Shown: positions 8,256 through 17,306 of the stretch, piece by piece | Layout: each line of letters starts with the position of its first letter | Numbering within the stretch: the stretch's first letter is position 1 | Assembly (NCBI GenBank): GCA_020439745.1 | Contig: JAGQSC010000027.1 | Span: 1 to 64,000 of the forward strand | Direction: 5' to 3' | DNA: 64,000 nt | Source: Acidobacteriota bacterium | GTDB lineage: Bacteria > Acidobacteriota > Holophagae > Acanthopleuribacterales > Acanthopleuribacteraceae | Notes under the pieces: model-generated | What the model was told of the DNA's origin: nothing | The model's database searches: none | The model's input: only the letters and a program-made list of their open reading frames with translations | Program-made: the position numbers and the translations under genes

Positions 8256-9178
8256 AAGCTGGCCTTTCTAAACGTCATCACATCCAAGAAACCAAGTGCA
8301 TAGGCCTTGGCCGTTAACCAGGCGTTTCGACTTGTGACACAGGCATGGAGCGTATGTGTCACCCCGTCTAGAGACACAATGGCCAGCAATGGTAGCCAAG
8401 TCCATGCACCATAGTGTTTGTGAAAGTAATGCCTCATGGAACGCATGGTGCGACGAATGGTCAAGACACGGACCTGCCTGGATGAGCCCCCGCCTTCGTG
8501 CCACACTTCCGCGTCCGCCTCAAAAAAGACCCGTTTTCCCGCCTGTTTGACGCGTTTGCAGAAATCCACTTCCTCGAAATACATGAAGTAGTCTGTGTCT
8601 AGGAAACCCAATTCATCGCAGTCTGTTCGTCTCATCGCAAATATGGAACCCATCACCTGATCCACATCACGCGAGGTGGCATGGTCGAAGTCGCCCATCA
8701 AATAGCCATTCCATAGTCGACTCCGCGGTGCCAGTCGATTGAGTCCTGTTGCTAAGAGCAACTGCTGCCACAGCGATGGGAATCGACGGCAACTGGGCTG
8801 TAGCAGACCGTCTGGCCCGACAATTCTGCATCCGGCAACGGCTATGTCTGGCTCCGCCTCCATTCGACGCACGATGGTTTCGATGGCCCGGGGCTTGATG
8901 ATAACGTCAGAATTAACGAGGAAGTGATACTTGCCCTTGCTCAACGGTATTAGTAGGTTGTGCGCGCCTGCAAAACCCAGATTTCGGTTGCATTTGATCA
9001 GATCAACTTTAGGGAATTCCCGCTCCAACATGGGTACGGACTCGTCAGTCGATGCGTTGTCGGCTACGAGAATTTGGTGCGGCAAAGAAACGTGCACTGC
9101 AATGGAGTTCAAGCAGGCGCGCAGACGCTCGCACGTATTCCAGTTGACGATGGCGAATGTCACGATGGTATCAGTCAT
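8252..9178 (-). CDS. GT2 family glycosyltransferase (rhamnosyltransferase-like)
   Basis: A 308-residue GT-A enzyme. It begins TIVTFAIVNWNTCERLRACL, has ILVADNASTDES for nucleotide-sugar binding, the FLVNSDVI acidic motif for the metal, and FMYFEEVDFCKRVKQAG, which is the ED-containing acceptor-side motif common in WbbL-like rhamnosyltransferases. The start at ATG 9178 overlaps the flippase stop by eight bases; the frame is open for 34 more codons upstream but those lie inside the flippase gene. A dTDP-rhamnose pathway gene (rmlD) occurs at 55323-56195, which makes rhamnose a possible donor, but this is only an inference. Confidence 0.87.
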   Translation of the reverse strand: MTDTIVTFAIVNWNTCERLRACLNSIAVHVSLPHQILVADNASTDESVPMLEREFPKVDLIKCNRNLGFAGAHNLLIPLSKGKYHFLVNSDVIIKPRAIETIVRRMEAEPDIAVAGCRIVGPDGLLQPSCRRFPSLWQQLLLATGLNRLAPRSRLWNGYLMGDFDHATSRDVDQVMGSIFAMRRTDCDELGFLDTDYFMYFEEVDFCKRVKQAGKRVFFEADAEVWHEGGGSSRQVRVLTIRRTMRSMRHYFHKHYGAWTWLPLLAIVSLDGVTHTLHACVTSRNAWLTAKAYALGFLDVMTFRKASF

Positions 9179-10577
9179 GTATATCTTCCCTAGCGAACTG
9201 GGTGAGGTCGGATCGACTGACCAATTTGAAAAGCAAAACCAGTGAACCGTAGACGCAGGCAGCCAAAACGACAACCACAACCGGGTGCATTGGTATCATT
9301 CCGGCCACCTGAACCGATGCTGCGCATACGAAAACAGGCGCTGTAGCTTTAAGTGGCTGATAGTGATGACTCCAGCGGCGCACTGCGATACTCATCGCGA
9401 CGGTAAGGAAAGCCTCAGAAAACACCGTTGCACTGGCCGCCCCTACGTATCCCCAATGTGGAATGGACCATGCATTCAGAACCAGGTTGATCAACGCGGT
9501 GACGCTCACCATGCTTAAGGCCAGTTTCTGCCTTTCCAAACCCAAGAACAAACGAACCAAACTGGAATTAGCGAACATGAAGGGCAAGGCCCAAACGAGA
9601 ATGTTAAGTGCGTTGGAACTGGGACCAAAATCGCCTTCAGCAGATTGAAACAGCATGGCGATCAGAGGTTCTGACACCAGCGAGGTGCCCCAGGCGATGG
9701 GCATGGCGATGACGGCCAGCAAACGAAGCGCTTGACTGAGGCGCTGTGCCTTGATGTCCAAACTGGTTTGTCGGTTTGAAAAAAGCGGGTACAACGCAGC
9801 CGCAACCGCCGCAGAAAGGAACAGGAGTGATTCGATCAGGGTGTAGGCCATTTTGTACCAACCCGAATGTTCCGCGGGTGCCATTTCAGGCAACATCACC
9901 ATGTCGATGTGAAAGTAGAGCACAATCATGAAGTTGAGTACTGCCAAAGGTGCAGCCTGGATCAGCGTATTGCGGATGGAGAAATCTGCAGGCGCGGTAT
10001 TGAGCTCACCGCGAACGAGGAACCAGGAAACCAGTGCGCGCAAGCCACTGGAAACTAACCATGCTGCAGCCAGTGACATGAATTCAGGATTGGCCCACAG
10101 TAGCAAGAGCGTCAATAGTGAGAATGAAATCCAACGAACCAATGTCAGCCAACTGCATGCAGTCAACCGGCGTCTTCCTTCCAATATCGCGATCGCGGTG
10201 GTACTGATGTGGTCGAAGAAGATGCTTGAGACAATCAAGGCGCAGGGTAGCGGTTCCGTGCGGATCAGAGATCCCAGGAGTCCGCCCCAAATGGCGACAA
10301 CCATCAGTATCACCACCATGCAACTCAAAGAGAAACGCCAAGCGACGATGCGAATGAAGGAGGAGCGGTTCAGTTGGCTGTTGGCAACATGACGTGATAT
10401 CCAAAGATCGAGACCAAATGTGGAGACAATGGCGATTACAACCAAGTAGGTCGTGGCGTTGCCAAATACGCCAAACCGCGCTGGACCAAGCACATTACCG
10501 GCTACGATAAGCGCTGCAAACGCCATGATACGGCCAACCACCTGAGCGGCGGAATAGAGCACTGTCTGCCTAAACAA
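9171..10577 (-). CDS. Wzx-like oligosaccharide flippase
   Basis: A 468-residue polytopic membrane protein of the MOP/MATE superfamily, with about 12 hydrophobic segments and the family-typical opening SAAQVVGRIMAFAALIVAG followed by LGPARFGVFGNA. Such proteins move lipid-linked oligosaccharide repeat units across the cytoplasmic membrane. The context of glycosyltransferases on both sides supports this role. The first codon is unclear: a TTG at 10577 immediately follows the stop of the upstream gene, and a GTG four codons later is possible. I do not see a Wzy polymerase or Wzz length regulator nearby. Confidence 0.85.
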   Translation of the reverse strand: MFRQTVLYSAAQVVGRIMAFAALIVAGNVLGPARFGVFGNATTYLVVIAIVSTFGLDLWISRHVANSQLNRSSFIRIVAWRFSLSCMVVILMVVAIWGGLLGSLIRTEPLPCALIVSSIFFDHISTTAIAILEGRRRLTACSWLTLVRWISFSLLTLLLLWANPEFMSLAAAWLVSSGLRALVSWFLVRGELNTAPADFSIRNTLIQAAPLAVLNFMIVLYFHIDMVMLPEMAPAEHSGWYKMAYTLIESLLFLSAAVAAALYPLFSNRQTSLDIKAQRLSQALRLLAVIAMPIAWGTSLVSEPLIAMLFQSAEGDFGPSSNALNILVWALPFMFANSSLVRLFLGLERQKLALSMVSVTALINLVLNAWSIPHWGYVGAASATVFSEAFLTVAMSIAVRRWSHHYQPLKATAPVFVCAASVQVAGMIPMHPVVVVVLAACVYGSLVLLFKLVSRSDLTQFAREDIHD

Positions 10578-12689
10578 CTAGGGTTCCGTGCTCATGAAGA
10601 CGAGATCCGCCCATCCTGCGGTGTCATAACGGTAATCACCTGCTGGACCGGGCCCAACCGCGAACCAGATGGCATCAGCGTTCGCGGGTACCTGAACCGA
10701 AAACCTCAGGCCCGCCCGGTCTTCTACGTTTTTCTTTCCATCCAAGTCACTTGACCACAAAATCACGACGTCACTTTTATCGCGATATCCCATGCTGAAG
10801 GAAACACCATCGCCCTCCTTGGACCAGGAACTGGGATCTGTCATAGCCCGTCCCGAGACTCGTGTGGGTTTGTCCAGGGCGACTGGGAACGCGATCGACG
10901 CGTCGGGATGCATGTAGAGCACACTGTGCGCGTTGCCATCAGGGGTGCGAAAGGTGGTTTGCCCTACATAGTTGGGATTGGACAGTTCCCATTTCTCGGC
11001 CTCAGGGAGCTTCTTGAGGAAGTAATTCACTTGGTATAGGTCTGCCCTTCTCACAGTTTCTGCGGGCGCAATGGGCAGAAGTCCGTCGAGGCTTCGATAA
11101 AAGCCAGCTTGCTTTTGTGTGTCAAAAAGCGTCATACCGGCAAAACTCGGGTACGCCCATGTCTCAACGAAACTCAAAGAGGCTTGAACATTTGGGTGAA
11201 TCATCCCCCGTGTGATCAGAATGTAGTCGCCTATTGGCACATCTTGTTGGGCCTGATCTAGATAATGGGCTCCTGCTTGGTTCAGATATCTGTTCAGTCC
11301 GGAATCGTCTGAAAACCAAAGACGGCTCATATCCGGAACGCGGTTCCTCAAGTATTGAGATAGTTCGTAGTCGGCGGTGGCTTGTTGGTAGTCAACGCGT
11401 GCAAAGAATAGGGCCAGGACAAAATTCAGTCCAATTAATACGCCTTCGCGTGCTTTTGCAAGTCGATAAAGCTGATGACCGAACAAAAGCATAAGAGCAG
11501 GTGGTACCGCGGGGAGGATATACCGTGCTGTAGCGTAGGGCATAAATATAACGTTGTATGCCAGCACACCCAGAAACCAAAAGCAAGGGAGTAGCATCCT
11601 CGCGGCGCGTCGGCGGTCCCGTATCAGTATTCGCATGCCGTCCACGGTTTTTGCCACGACCTGGAACGACCAGATGAGCCCAATGATCAGCAGCACCCGA
11701 AGCCAAAGGGTTTCCACTGCGGTGTAGGTGTCGAACAGGCCATTGCGCTTGCCTAAGTGGAAGAGGGTAAAGGTGAGTACCGACGAAAAAACGATATGCT
11801 CGATCAGCCTTCGTTGATTGACACTCATCAGCAGGATAATGGTGGGTAGCGCAAGTCCCAAGCCCAGATTGATCAGTACCCCGATGAATTTATGTAGGTA
11901 ATGGCTCAGTGCCATGCCACTTTTCACTTCAGACGCAATATTGTAGTCAATGCTGCTGGCCAGGAACGGCATGTAACCAGATGCAAGGTACACGGCAAGT
12001 AGGAAGAGCAGAAAACCGAGTAAGGGGTATAGAAGGACGGGTATGGCACCCTTCATGGGAACCTTGTGAATTAAGAAATAGGCCCCAATCAAAGGGAACA
12101 ATGCAATGGATTGGTAGCTGGTCAGTAACGCAAGGAACACCAACAATCCGGCCACGTAGGCGTTCCGATTGTCCGAGTTCTCCGCGTAACGAGAGGCAAA
12201 AACAACCGCACCCAGCCACATACCGGTCATCGCTATGTCAGTCATCAGGTTGGTGGCATTGACAAAGAAGATGGGAGAACTCACCAGGAAAAGCGACCAG
12301 TGGGGTCCCACACGTTTTGCCCTTAGATATCGTCGGGCGAAAAAGAGCGATAGTGCAGGGAAGATGAGGAACCCAAAATGATATCCGTAGAAATCGACCG
12401 GGCCAATTTGGGCCAGGGGTTTTAGGAGTTTCAGGAAGTAGGGGATCAGCGGAGGGTGCGTACTCTCGTAAGGACTAAGGGCTTCGTAGGTCATGCCTAA
12501 GAACTCAACCTTACCGGACGATTCGCCCACAAGTGTCCATGGAAGCAGATCGCCCATCCTGAGAAATAACGCATCGTCGATGTGATACGGTTTGCCGGCA
12601 AACATCGCCAAAAGAACCAGTGGCAGGCCGTAAAAGATCCAGGGCTTTATGTTCCAGACCCGTTCTGTGTTCCGTTTAGAATGACCCAT
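10578..12689 (-). CDS. GT39-like membrane glycosyltransferase
   Basis: About 703 residues. The N-terminal 450 residues are polytopic and look like an ArnT/PMT-type (GT-C) enzyme: an acidic loop HIDDALFLRMGDLLPW after the first membrane segment, a STHPPLIPYFLKLL segment, and VNATNLMTDIAMTGMWLG further on. GT-C enzymes of this kind transfer a sugar from a polyprenyl-phosphate carrier outside the membrane. The C-terminal 250 residues are soluble, beta-rich and unassigned. Start: ATG 12689 is preceded by GGTGGG, while the more upstream TTG at 12740 has no ribosome site. First gene of the minus-strand polysaccharide string; it abuts the flippase gene. Confidence 0.75.
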   Translation of the reverse strand: MGHSKRNTERVWNIKPWIFYGLPLVLLAMFAGKPYHIDDALFLRMGDLLPWTLVGESSGKVEFLGMTYEALSPYESTHPPLIPYFLKLLKPLAQIGPVDFYGYHFGFLIFPALSLFFARRYLRAKRVGPHWSLFLVSSPIFFVNATNLMTDIAMTGMWLGAVVFASRYAENSDNRNAYVAGLLVFLALLTSYQSIALFPLIGAYFLIHKVPMKGAIPVLLYPLLGFLLFLLAVYLASGYMPFLASSIDYNIASEVKSGMALSHYLHKFIGVLINLGLGLALPTIILLMSVNQRRLIEHIVFSSVLTFTLFHLGKRNGLFDTYTAVETLWLRVLLIIGLIWSFQVVAKTVDGMRILIRDRRRAARMLLPCFWFLGVLAYNVIFMPYATARYILPAVPPALMLLFGHQLYRLAKAREGVLIGLNFVLALFFARVDYQQATADYELSQYLRNRVPDMSRLWFSDDSGLNRYLNQAGAHYLDQAQQDVPIGDYILITRGMIHPNVQASLSFVETWAYPSFAGMTLFDTQKQAGFYRSLDGLLPIAPAETVRRADLYQVNYFLKKLPEAEKWELSNPNYVGQTTFRTPDGNAHSVLYMHPDASIAFPVALDKPTRVSGRAMTDPSSWSKEGDGVSFSMGYRDKSDVVILWSSDLDGKKNVEDRAGLRFSVQVPANADAIWFAVGPGPAGDYRYDTAGWADLVFMSTEP

Positions 12690-12763
12690 GACCCACCGTA
12701 CAAACCACCCAAGATAGCATGTGTACGAAACCCTCTCCAAGGTAGTCTTTCTTTGTAGGCGAT

Positions 12764-12772
12764 TGCTATACT
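12764..12772 (+). promoter_or_regulatory. Candidate extended -10 promoter element
   Basis: TGCTATACT (12764-12772) matches an extended -10 box (TGN plus TATACT) and lies 34 bases upstream of the GTG of the VWFA-like gene in the divergent gap after 12740. No good -35 box is visible, as is acceptable for extended -10 promoters. Confidence 0.35.
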
Positions 12773-12806
12773 CTTGCCGAGACGAGAACCGGGGGATCGT
12801 GATTCG

Positions 12807-13673
12807 GTGTATTTATCCTTGTGGCTTGTGTCTCTGCTGTTCTTTCAAGATGAACCCAAAGTTGATTACACGGAAGTTGTAAGGGTGACTCGTATTCCCG
12901 TCTTGGTTCAACGAGAAGGGAAGCGTGTCAAGGACGTGTCTCTGGAACGCGTACGCGTTTTTGAGAATGGCATGGAATCGAAAGTGCTGGCGGTGGAAAG
13001 TGTTGAACTCGCCAATACGATTCACATCCTCTTTGATCTGAGTGCCAGCCAAGAGGACCACTTGCGCCATGCACAACGGCTGTCTCGCGATCTGATCCGC
13101 GCCGTCAACCCTGAAGACAGGATCAAAATCAGTACTTTTTCAGGAATTTATCGGTCTGTAACCGAGTATTCAGCGGATCATGTGCGTCACCTTGAAGCAA
13201 TCAAGAGTCTGCAAACACGTGGTACGACCGCTCTTTACGAAGGGATTCTCGCTTCACTGGAAGAGCTGAGAACGGAAACCGGCCCGCGTGTATTAGTGGT
13301 ATTGAGCGATGGTGTAGACATTGTCAGCCAGCGCCGTGAAAGCGAATTGGGTGCCGTCGTCAAGAGTTACGGCGTCCCGATATTCCTGGTCCAGTTCTCC
13401 AAAGGCGAGCTTAAGGGTGAGACGCTGATTCAAGGATTGGAACGGTTCAAAGAAATCGTTCATGAGAGCGGGGGTACTGTACGTTTTGCGGACTTTTCTG
13501 CAGCTCGTGGGCTAGCTCGAGAGATTCGCGATTACGCCACGCGCACAGAGATCATTTACCTGCCGCCTAATCCCGAAGACCTCAGTCAATGGCGCCATGT
13601 TCAGATAAACATCGCCGATTGCAGTCATTGCGAGTTGGAATATCGACGCGCCTACCAGATCAATGACCATTAA
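12807..13673 (+). CDS. VWFA-related secreted protein (Acidobacterial type)
   Basis: A 288-residue protein with a short hydrophobic leader (VYLSLWLVSLLFF) that should export it. After the leader comes TRIPVLVQREGKRVKDVSLE and RVRVFENGMESKV, the beta-strand lead-in of the VWFA-related proteins that are abundant in Acidobacteria, and then a von Willebrand A domain. The usual MIDAS DxSxS is present only as FDLSAS; TTALYEGI supplies the threonine and VLSDGVD the aspartate, so a metal site is plausible. I start at GTG 12807, with GGGGGA ten bases upstream; frame-compatible codons back to 12774 are possible. Its 3' end overlaps the convergent adenylate kinase gene by four bases. Ligand unknown. Confidence 0.8.
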   Translation: MYLSLWLVSLLFFQDEPKVDYTEVVRVTRIPVLVQREGKRVKDVSLERVRVFENGMESKVLAVESVELANTIHILFDLSASQEDHLRHAQRLSRDLIRAVNPEDRIKISTFSGIYRSVTEYSADHVRHLEAIKSLQTRGTTALYEGILASLEELRTETGPRVLVVLSDGVDIVSQRRESELGAVVKSYGVPIFLVQFSKGELKGETLIQGLERFKEIVHESGGTVRFADFSAARGLAREIRDYATRTEIIYLPPNPEDLSQWRHVQINIADCSHCELEYRRAYQINDH

Positions 13674-14356
13674 CGACCTAAAGCAGCGGCTATCGTTTCA
13701 CTGATTGCTTGAATATCGCCTTCGCCATCCACGTGAATCACGTTGACGTCAGGTCTATTGGCCGCCCAAGATTCCACCGCACGTATGGCTGAGACTGTGC
13801 CGTTTTGCTCGTCAAAATAGATGTTCAACCTCACGTCGATGGCCTGTTCGTCGATATCGTCCTGGCGAACCGTTACGGGTTGCTGGCACTTGGCACAAAT
13901 CAGTTGATTTCCGCTTTTGATGGGGGCAATCGCGGGGATGGCTGTGTTGTTGGGGTGACCATTGGGACAGGTGGCGCGACCCATCAATCGCGCTTTGGCA
14001 ACCTCGCGGGCCAGCCTGATTTCAATGACTACGTCGAGGGGCGTTTGGCCCTGTTCAAGTGCCTGGATTAAGGCCATCGCCTGGCTGGGGTTGCGGGGGA
14101 ACCCGTCCAGAATCCAGCCATTGGCGCAGTCACTTCGGCTGAGTCGATCAACAATCATGGGGATTGTAATCTCGTCGGGTACCAGCTGACCCTGATCGGT
14201 GTAGGTCTTGGCTTTCTTTCCCAGTTCGGTGCCCTTTTTGGCGTGCTCGCGAAAAATACCGCCTGATTCGATGTGAGTCAGGCCGGTCTTTTTGACCAGA
14301 ATAGCTGACTGAGTGCCTTTACCACTGCCGTTGGGTCCGAAAATCAAAATACGCAT
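13670..14356 (-). CDS. Adenylate kinase family nucleoside monophosphate kinase
   Basis: A 228-residue phosphoryl transferase. It has the P-loop FGPNGSGKGTQS, THIESGGIFREHA where AMP-site residues lie, DEITIPMIVDRL, the GWILDGFPRNPSQA signature, and a LID region with ATCPNGH and LICAKCQQ, whose cysteines and histidine could bind zinc, followed by VRQDD. The P-loop has Asn where most adenylate kinases have Pro, and the C-terminal half differs from the standard enzyme. It may be the housekeeping enzyme or a paralogue. It starts nine bases after the ugd stop, so the two genes are probably cotranscribed. Confidence 0.82.
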   Translation of the reverse strand: MRILIFGPNGSGKGTQSAILVKKTGLTHIESGGIFREHAKKGTELGKKAKTYTDQGQLVPDEITIPMIVDRLSRSDCANGWILDGFPRNPSQAMALIQALEQGQTPLDVVIEIRLAREVAKARLMGRATCPNGHPNNTAIPAIAPIKSGNQLICAKCQQPVTVRQDDIDEQAIDVRLNIYFDEQNGTVSAIRAVESWAANRPDVNVIHVDGEGDIQAISETIAAALGR

Positions 14357-14365
14357 AGGTCCTCT

Positions 14366-15730
14366 TCAAGTAAGGTGTGTCAGGGGTGGTCTCCCAATGG
14401 GGAAAACGTTAAAACCGATATCAAATAGGGCTTGATGGTCTAGCAAATTGCGCCCGTCAAACACGAATGCAGGTTTCTGCATGCTGTCGTAAATTCGTTG
14501 GTAGTCCAACTTTTGGTAGCTTTGCCACTCGGTAAGGATCGCCAAAGCGTGGGCGCCATCTGCTGCCACGTAAGGGTCTGGTTCTAATTGTACAGGTGCA
14601 TCGCCTAAGGCTGATCTGGCATTCTTGAGTGCCTTGGGATCGTTGATCCAGACGTCAGCCTTTTCGGCAATGAGAGATTTGGCCACATAGATGGCGGGTG
14701 ATTCTCGAGTGTCGCCGGTATCCGCTTTGAACGCAAAACCAAACAGAGCAATCTTCTTTCCAGCCACTGTGTTGAACATTTGAGCCGTAATATTGGCAGC
14801 AAAACGCTGGGTTTGATGGTCGTTGAATGTGACCACCTGTTGCCAGTAATCAGCGACTTCGTGTAATCCGTAACTCCTACAAAGGTACACCAGGTTCAGA
14901 ATATCCTTTTTGAAACAACTCCCGCCAAATCCAACCGAGGCTCTAAGAAACTTGGGGCCAATCCGGCTATCCAGTCCAATGGCACGTGCCACCTCATCGA
15001 CATTTGCCTCGGTCTGCTCGCATAAGGCAGAAATGGCGTTGATAGAAGAAATGCGTTGAGCCAGAAAGGCGTTGGCGGCCAATTTGGAGAGTTCCGAGCT
15101 CCAGACATTGGTGCACAAAATACGTTCCCTAGGCACCCAACTCGCGTAGATCTCAACAAGTTCATTAACTGCGGCGCGACCTGCCTCGGTCTCTTGGCCA
15201 CCAATCAAGACGCGGTCTGGATCCATCAGGTCACGGATGGCAGACCCTTCAGCAAGGAATTCCGGATTCGAAAGAACCTGAAACCGGAGCCCGTTGTCGC
15301 CGGAATTGAGGATCCGCTCCATCGCAGCGGCGGTACGCACGGGTAAGGTTGACTTCTCAACGATAATCTTGGGTCGATCGGAGTTCGCGAGAATCTGCCG
15401 GGCCGTTCGTTCCCAATATTGAAGGTCGGATGCCATGCCTGCACCATGTCCGAAGGTCTTGGTGGGCGTGTTCACCGACACAAAAATGATGTCCGCGGCT
15501 TTGATGGCACCATCGATGTCTGTTGAAAAGAACAGATTTCGCCCGCGTGCGCGCGTCACCACTTCCAGTAGTCCTGGCTCGTAGATGGGTAGTTGATCGG
15601 AATTCCAGGCGTTTATGCGGTCGGCGTTAATGTCGACGACGGTTATCGTGTGGTCCGGACACTGATCAGCAATGACCGCCATGGTGGGTCCACCCACATA
15701 TCCGGCGCCAATACACAGAATGTTTTTCAT
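14366..15730 (-). CDS. ugd: UDP-glucose 6-dehydrogenase, eukaryote-like form
   Basis: Oxidises UDP-glucose to UDP-glucuronate with two NAD+. The Rossmann motif [16 protein letters not shown] opens the protein; the catalytic cysteine lies in [18 protein letters not shown]. Several segments, such as [36 protein letters not shown] and [20 protein letters not shown], closely match what I remember of animal and plant enzymes, and the 454-residue length fits that form rather than the shorter type common in bacteria. The product is the substrate of the epimerase encoded divergently at 15844, so the pair would make UDP-galacturonate for surface glycans. A good promoter lies just upstream. Confidence 0.94.
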   Translation of the reverse strand: MKNILCIGAGYVGGPTMAVIADQCPDHTITVVDINADRINAWNSDQLPIYEPGLLEVVTRARGRNLFFSTDIDGAIKAADIIFVSVNTPTKTFGHGAGMASDLQYWERTARQILANSDRPKIIVEKSTLPVRTAAAMERILNSGDNGLRFQVLSNPEFLAEGSAIRDLMDPDRVLIGGQETEAGRAAVNELVEIYASWVPRERILCTNVWSSELSKLAANAFLAQRISSINAISALCEQTEANVDEVARAIGLDSRIGPKFLRASVGFGGSCFKKDILNLVYLCRSYGLHEVADYWQQVVTFNDHQTQRFAANITAQMFNTVAGKKIALFGFAFKADTGDTRESPAIYVAKSLIAEKADVWINDPKALKNARSALGDAPVQLEPDPYVAADGAHALAILTEWQSYQKLDYQRIYDSMQKPAFVFDGRNLLDHQALFDIGFNVFPIGRPPLTHLT

Positions 15731-15754
15731 AATCTCTGCCTCTCGTGCCGGCCT

Positions 15755-15783
15755 ATTCTATCTACCAGCGTCGTCACTGTCCA
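15755..15783 (-). promoter_or_regulatory. Candidate sigma70-type promoter for ugd
   Basis: On the minus strand TGGACA (15778-15783) and TAGAAT (15755-15760) are separated by 17 bases, each one mismatch from consensus. The predicted start of transcription falls about 18 bases upstream of the ugd ATG. Confidence 0.5.
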
Positions 15784-15790
15784 CGCGACA

Positions 15791-15820
15791 CTGGCATGTA
15801 TGGGGTGTTTTCTGTATGCT
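15791..15820 (+). promoter_or_regulatory. Candidate promoter for the UDP-glucuronate epimerase gene
   Basis: CTGGCA (15791-15796) and TATGCT (15815-15820) with an 18-base spacer, 24 bases upstream of the ATG at 15844. It overlaps nothing else and would fire divergently from the ugd promoter, allowing joint control of the two genes from one 113-base gap. Confidence 0.3.
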
Positions 15821-15843
15821 GTGCCCGGGCAGAAAGGATGCTT

Positions 15844-16812
15844 ATGCGTGTTTTGGTGACCGGTGCGGCAGGATTTATCGGATTTCATTGTAGCCGAGCC
15901 CTTATGAGGCGGGGCCATCAGGTACATGGCTTTGACAATCTCAACGATTATTACCTACCTTCCTTGAAAGAAGCCCGACTCGCTCGGCTCATGGAGGAGG
16001 GCGTACACGGCTTTTCTCGTCACGATCTTGAAGATCTTGACGCCATGGAAAAAGCGTTCAAATCCTTCAAACCGGATGCCGTGCTACACCTGGCCGCGCA
16101 GGCTGGGGTTCGTTATTCACTGACACATCCCCACGCCTATGTGCAGGCCAATCTTGTGGGCACCATGAACATTCTTGAATGCTGCCGCCACCATGGCCTA
16201 CCAAGGCTGGTGTATGCATCGTCTAGTAGCGTCTATGGCGGCAATCAAAAATTACCGTTTTCGGTGGCCGATCGCGTGGATCATCCCATTTCCTTGTACG
16301 CGGCCACCAAGAAGGCCAATGAGCTCATGGCCCATACCTATACGCACCTGTACGGACTACACACAGTGGGGCTGCGTTTCTTCACGGTCTACGGGCCATG
16401 GGGTCGACCCGATATGGCGATGTGGTTGTTCGCCGATGCCATTCTCACGGGCAGGCCGATCAAGGTTTTTAACCATGGCGACATGTATCGCGATTTCACC
16501 TATATCGACGATATTGTGTCAGGCGTCGTGGCATCGTTAGAGTCGAACAGTCTGGAATCATACGAGTTGTTTAACTTAGGTAATCACCGTAGCGAGCACT
16601 TGATGCACATGATAGACATTCTGGAGTCACATCTTGGTCAAACGGCTGAGAAACTGATGTTACCCATGCAGGAGGGAGATGTTCGCTCTACCTACGCAGA
16701 CATTGAGGCCGCTCGAGAGAAATTGGGATTTGTGCCCACAACGCCCATTGAGCAGGGCATCCCACTGTTTGTCGAATGGTTCAAAGCCCATCCAGAATTT
16801 CACAGCGCCTGA
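15844..16812 (+). CDS. NAD-dependent UDP-glucuronate 4-epimerase-like protein
   Basis: An extended short-chain dehydrogenase of 322 residues. It has VTGAAGFIGFHCSRALMRRG for NAD, the DNLNDYYLPSLKEARL segment that is characteristic of UDP-glucuronate epimerases, AQAGVRYSLTHPHAY, the serine in YASSSSVYGG and the catalytic YxxxK in YAATKKANE. RFFTVYGPWGRPDMA and YRDFTYIDDIV follow as in this family. The ATG at 15844 has GAAAGGA upstream at good spacing; earlier in-frame ATGs are not conserved. Divergent from ugd, whose product it should convert to UDP-galacturonate. The stop codon directly abuts the stop of the next, convergent gene. Confidence 0.9.
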   Translation: MRVLVTGAAGFIGFHCSRALMRRGHQVHGFDNLNDYYLPSLKEARLARLMEEGVHGFSRHDLEDLDAMEKAFKSFKPDAVLHLAAQAGVRYSLTHPHAYVQANLVGTMNILECCRHHGLPRLVYASSSSVYGGNQKLPFSVADRVDHPISLYAATKKANELMAHTYTHLYGLHTVGLRFFTVYGPWGRPDMAMWLFADAILTGRPIKVFNHGDMYRDFTYIDDIVSGVVASLESNSLESYELFNLGNHRSEHLMHMIDILESHLGQTAEKLMLPMQEGDVRSTYADIEAAREKLGFVPTTPIEQGIPLFVEWFKAHPEFHSA

Positions 16813-17142
16813 TTAGCTGGCCTTGTCTTGCCTCTGACGGTTATTTTCGCTTGGTGTTGGGATGGCAAACACACAGTGATGGTCGAAAGCTTCTGAAGAC
16901 TCTTGGGCCAACTTTTGATCCATCCAGCTCTGAAGTTTATGGCAGCGACGCTGTAGCCGTCGGCGATCGCGGTCTAGTGAGTCCAACGTGGCGATGAGAC
17001 GTTTGATGACCGCGATCTCGCGGCCACGCACATTGAATGTGTATGGATGTGTGTCTTGCAGCGCATCAAGGTCGTAGGGATCGTAATACACCTTCAGACA
17101 ATGAAGCTCAATGTCGTTGATGGGCTGATTCTTTGCGGCCAT
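16813..17142 (-). CDS. Small hypothetical protein with a basic helical segment
   Basis: 109 residues, family not recognised. The N-terminal part (IELHCLKVYYDPYDLDALQD, then HPYTFNVRGREIAVIK) looks folded; the middle (TLDSLDRDRRRLQRRCHKLQ) is a strongly charged helix that may form a coiled coil; the C-terminus is polar and probably disordered. I choose ATG 17142, which has GGAGGG at good spacing, over the ATG at 17172. No membrane segment or signal peptide. It is transcribed divergently from kptA and its stop touches the stop of the epimerase gene. Confidence 0.6.
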   Translation of the reverse strand: MAAKNQPINDIELHCLKVYYDPYDLDALQDTHPYTFNVRGREIAVIKRLIATLDSLDRDRRRLQRRCHKLQSWMDQKLAQESSEAFDHHCVFAIPTPSENNRQRQDKAS

Positions 17143-17306
17143 TTGGCCCTCCCTCGTCTTGTTACTAGACAATTTGGGAACCCTGTATGAAGATTTGATG
17201 AGGGTGAGGTATGCCTCTTACGAGGTTTTGATGAGTGGTCTGAAGAACCCATTTTGGTGGAACGAAGTACTCCGCCACCGCAGGAACATACTCCTTGGGA
17301 GAAGCG

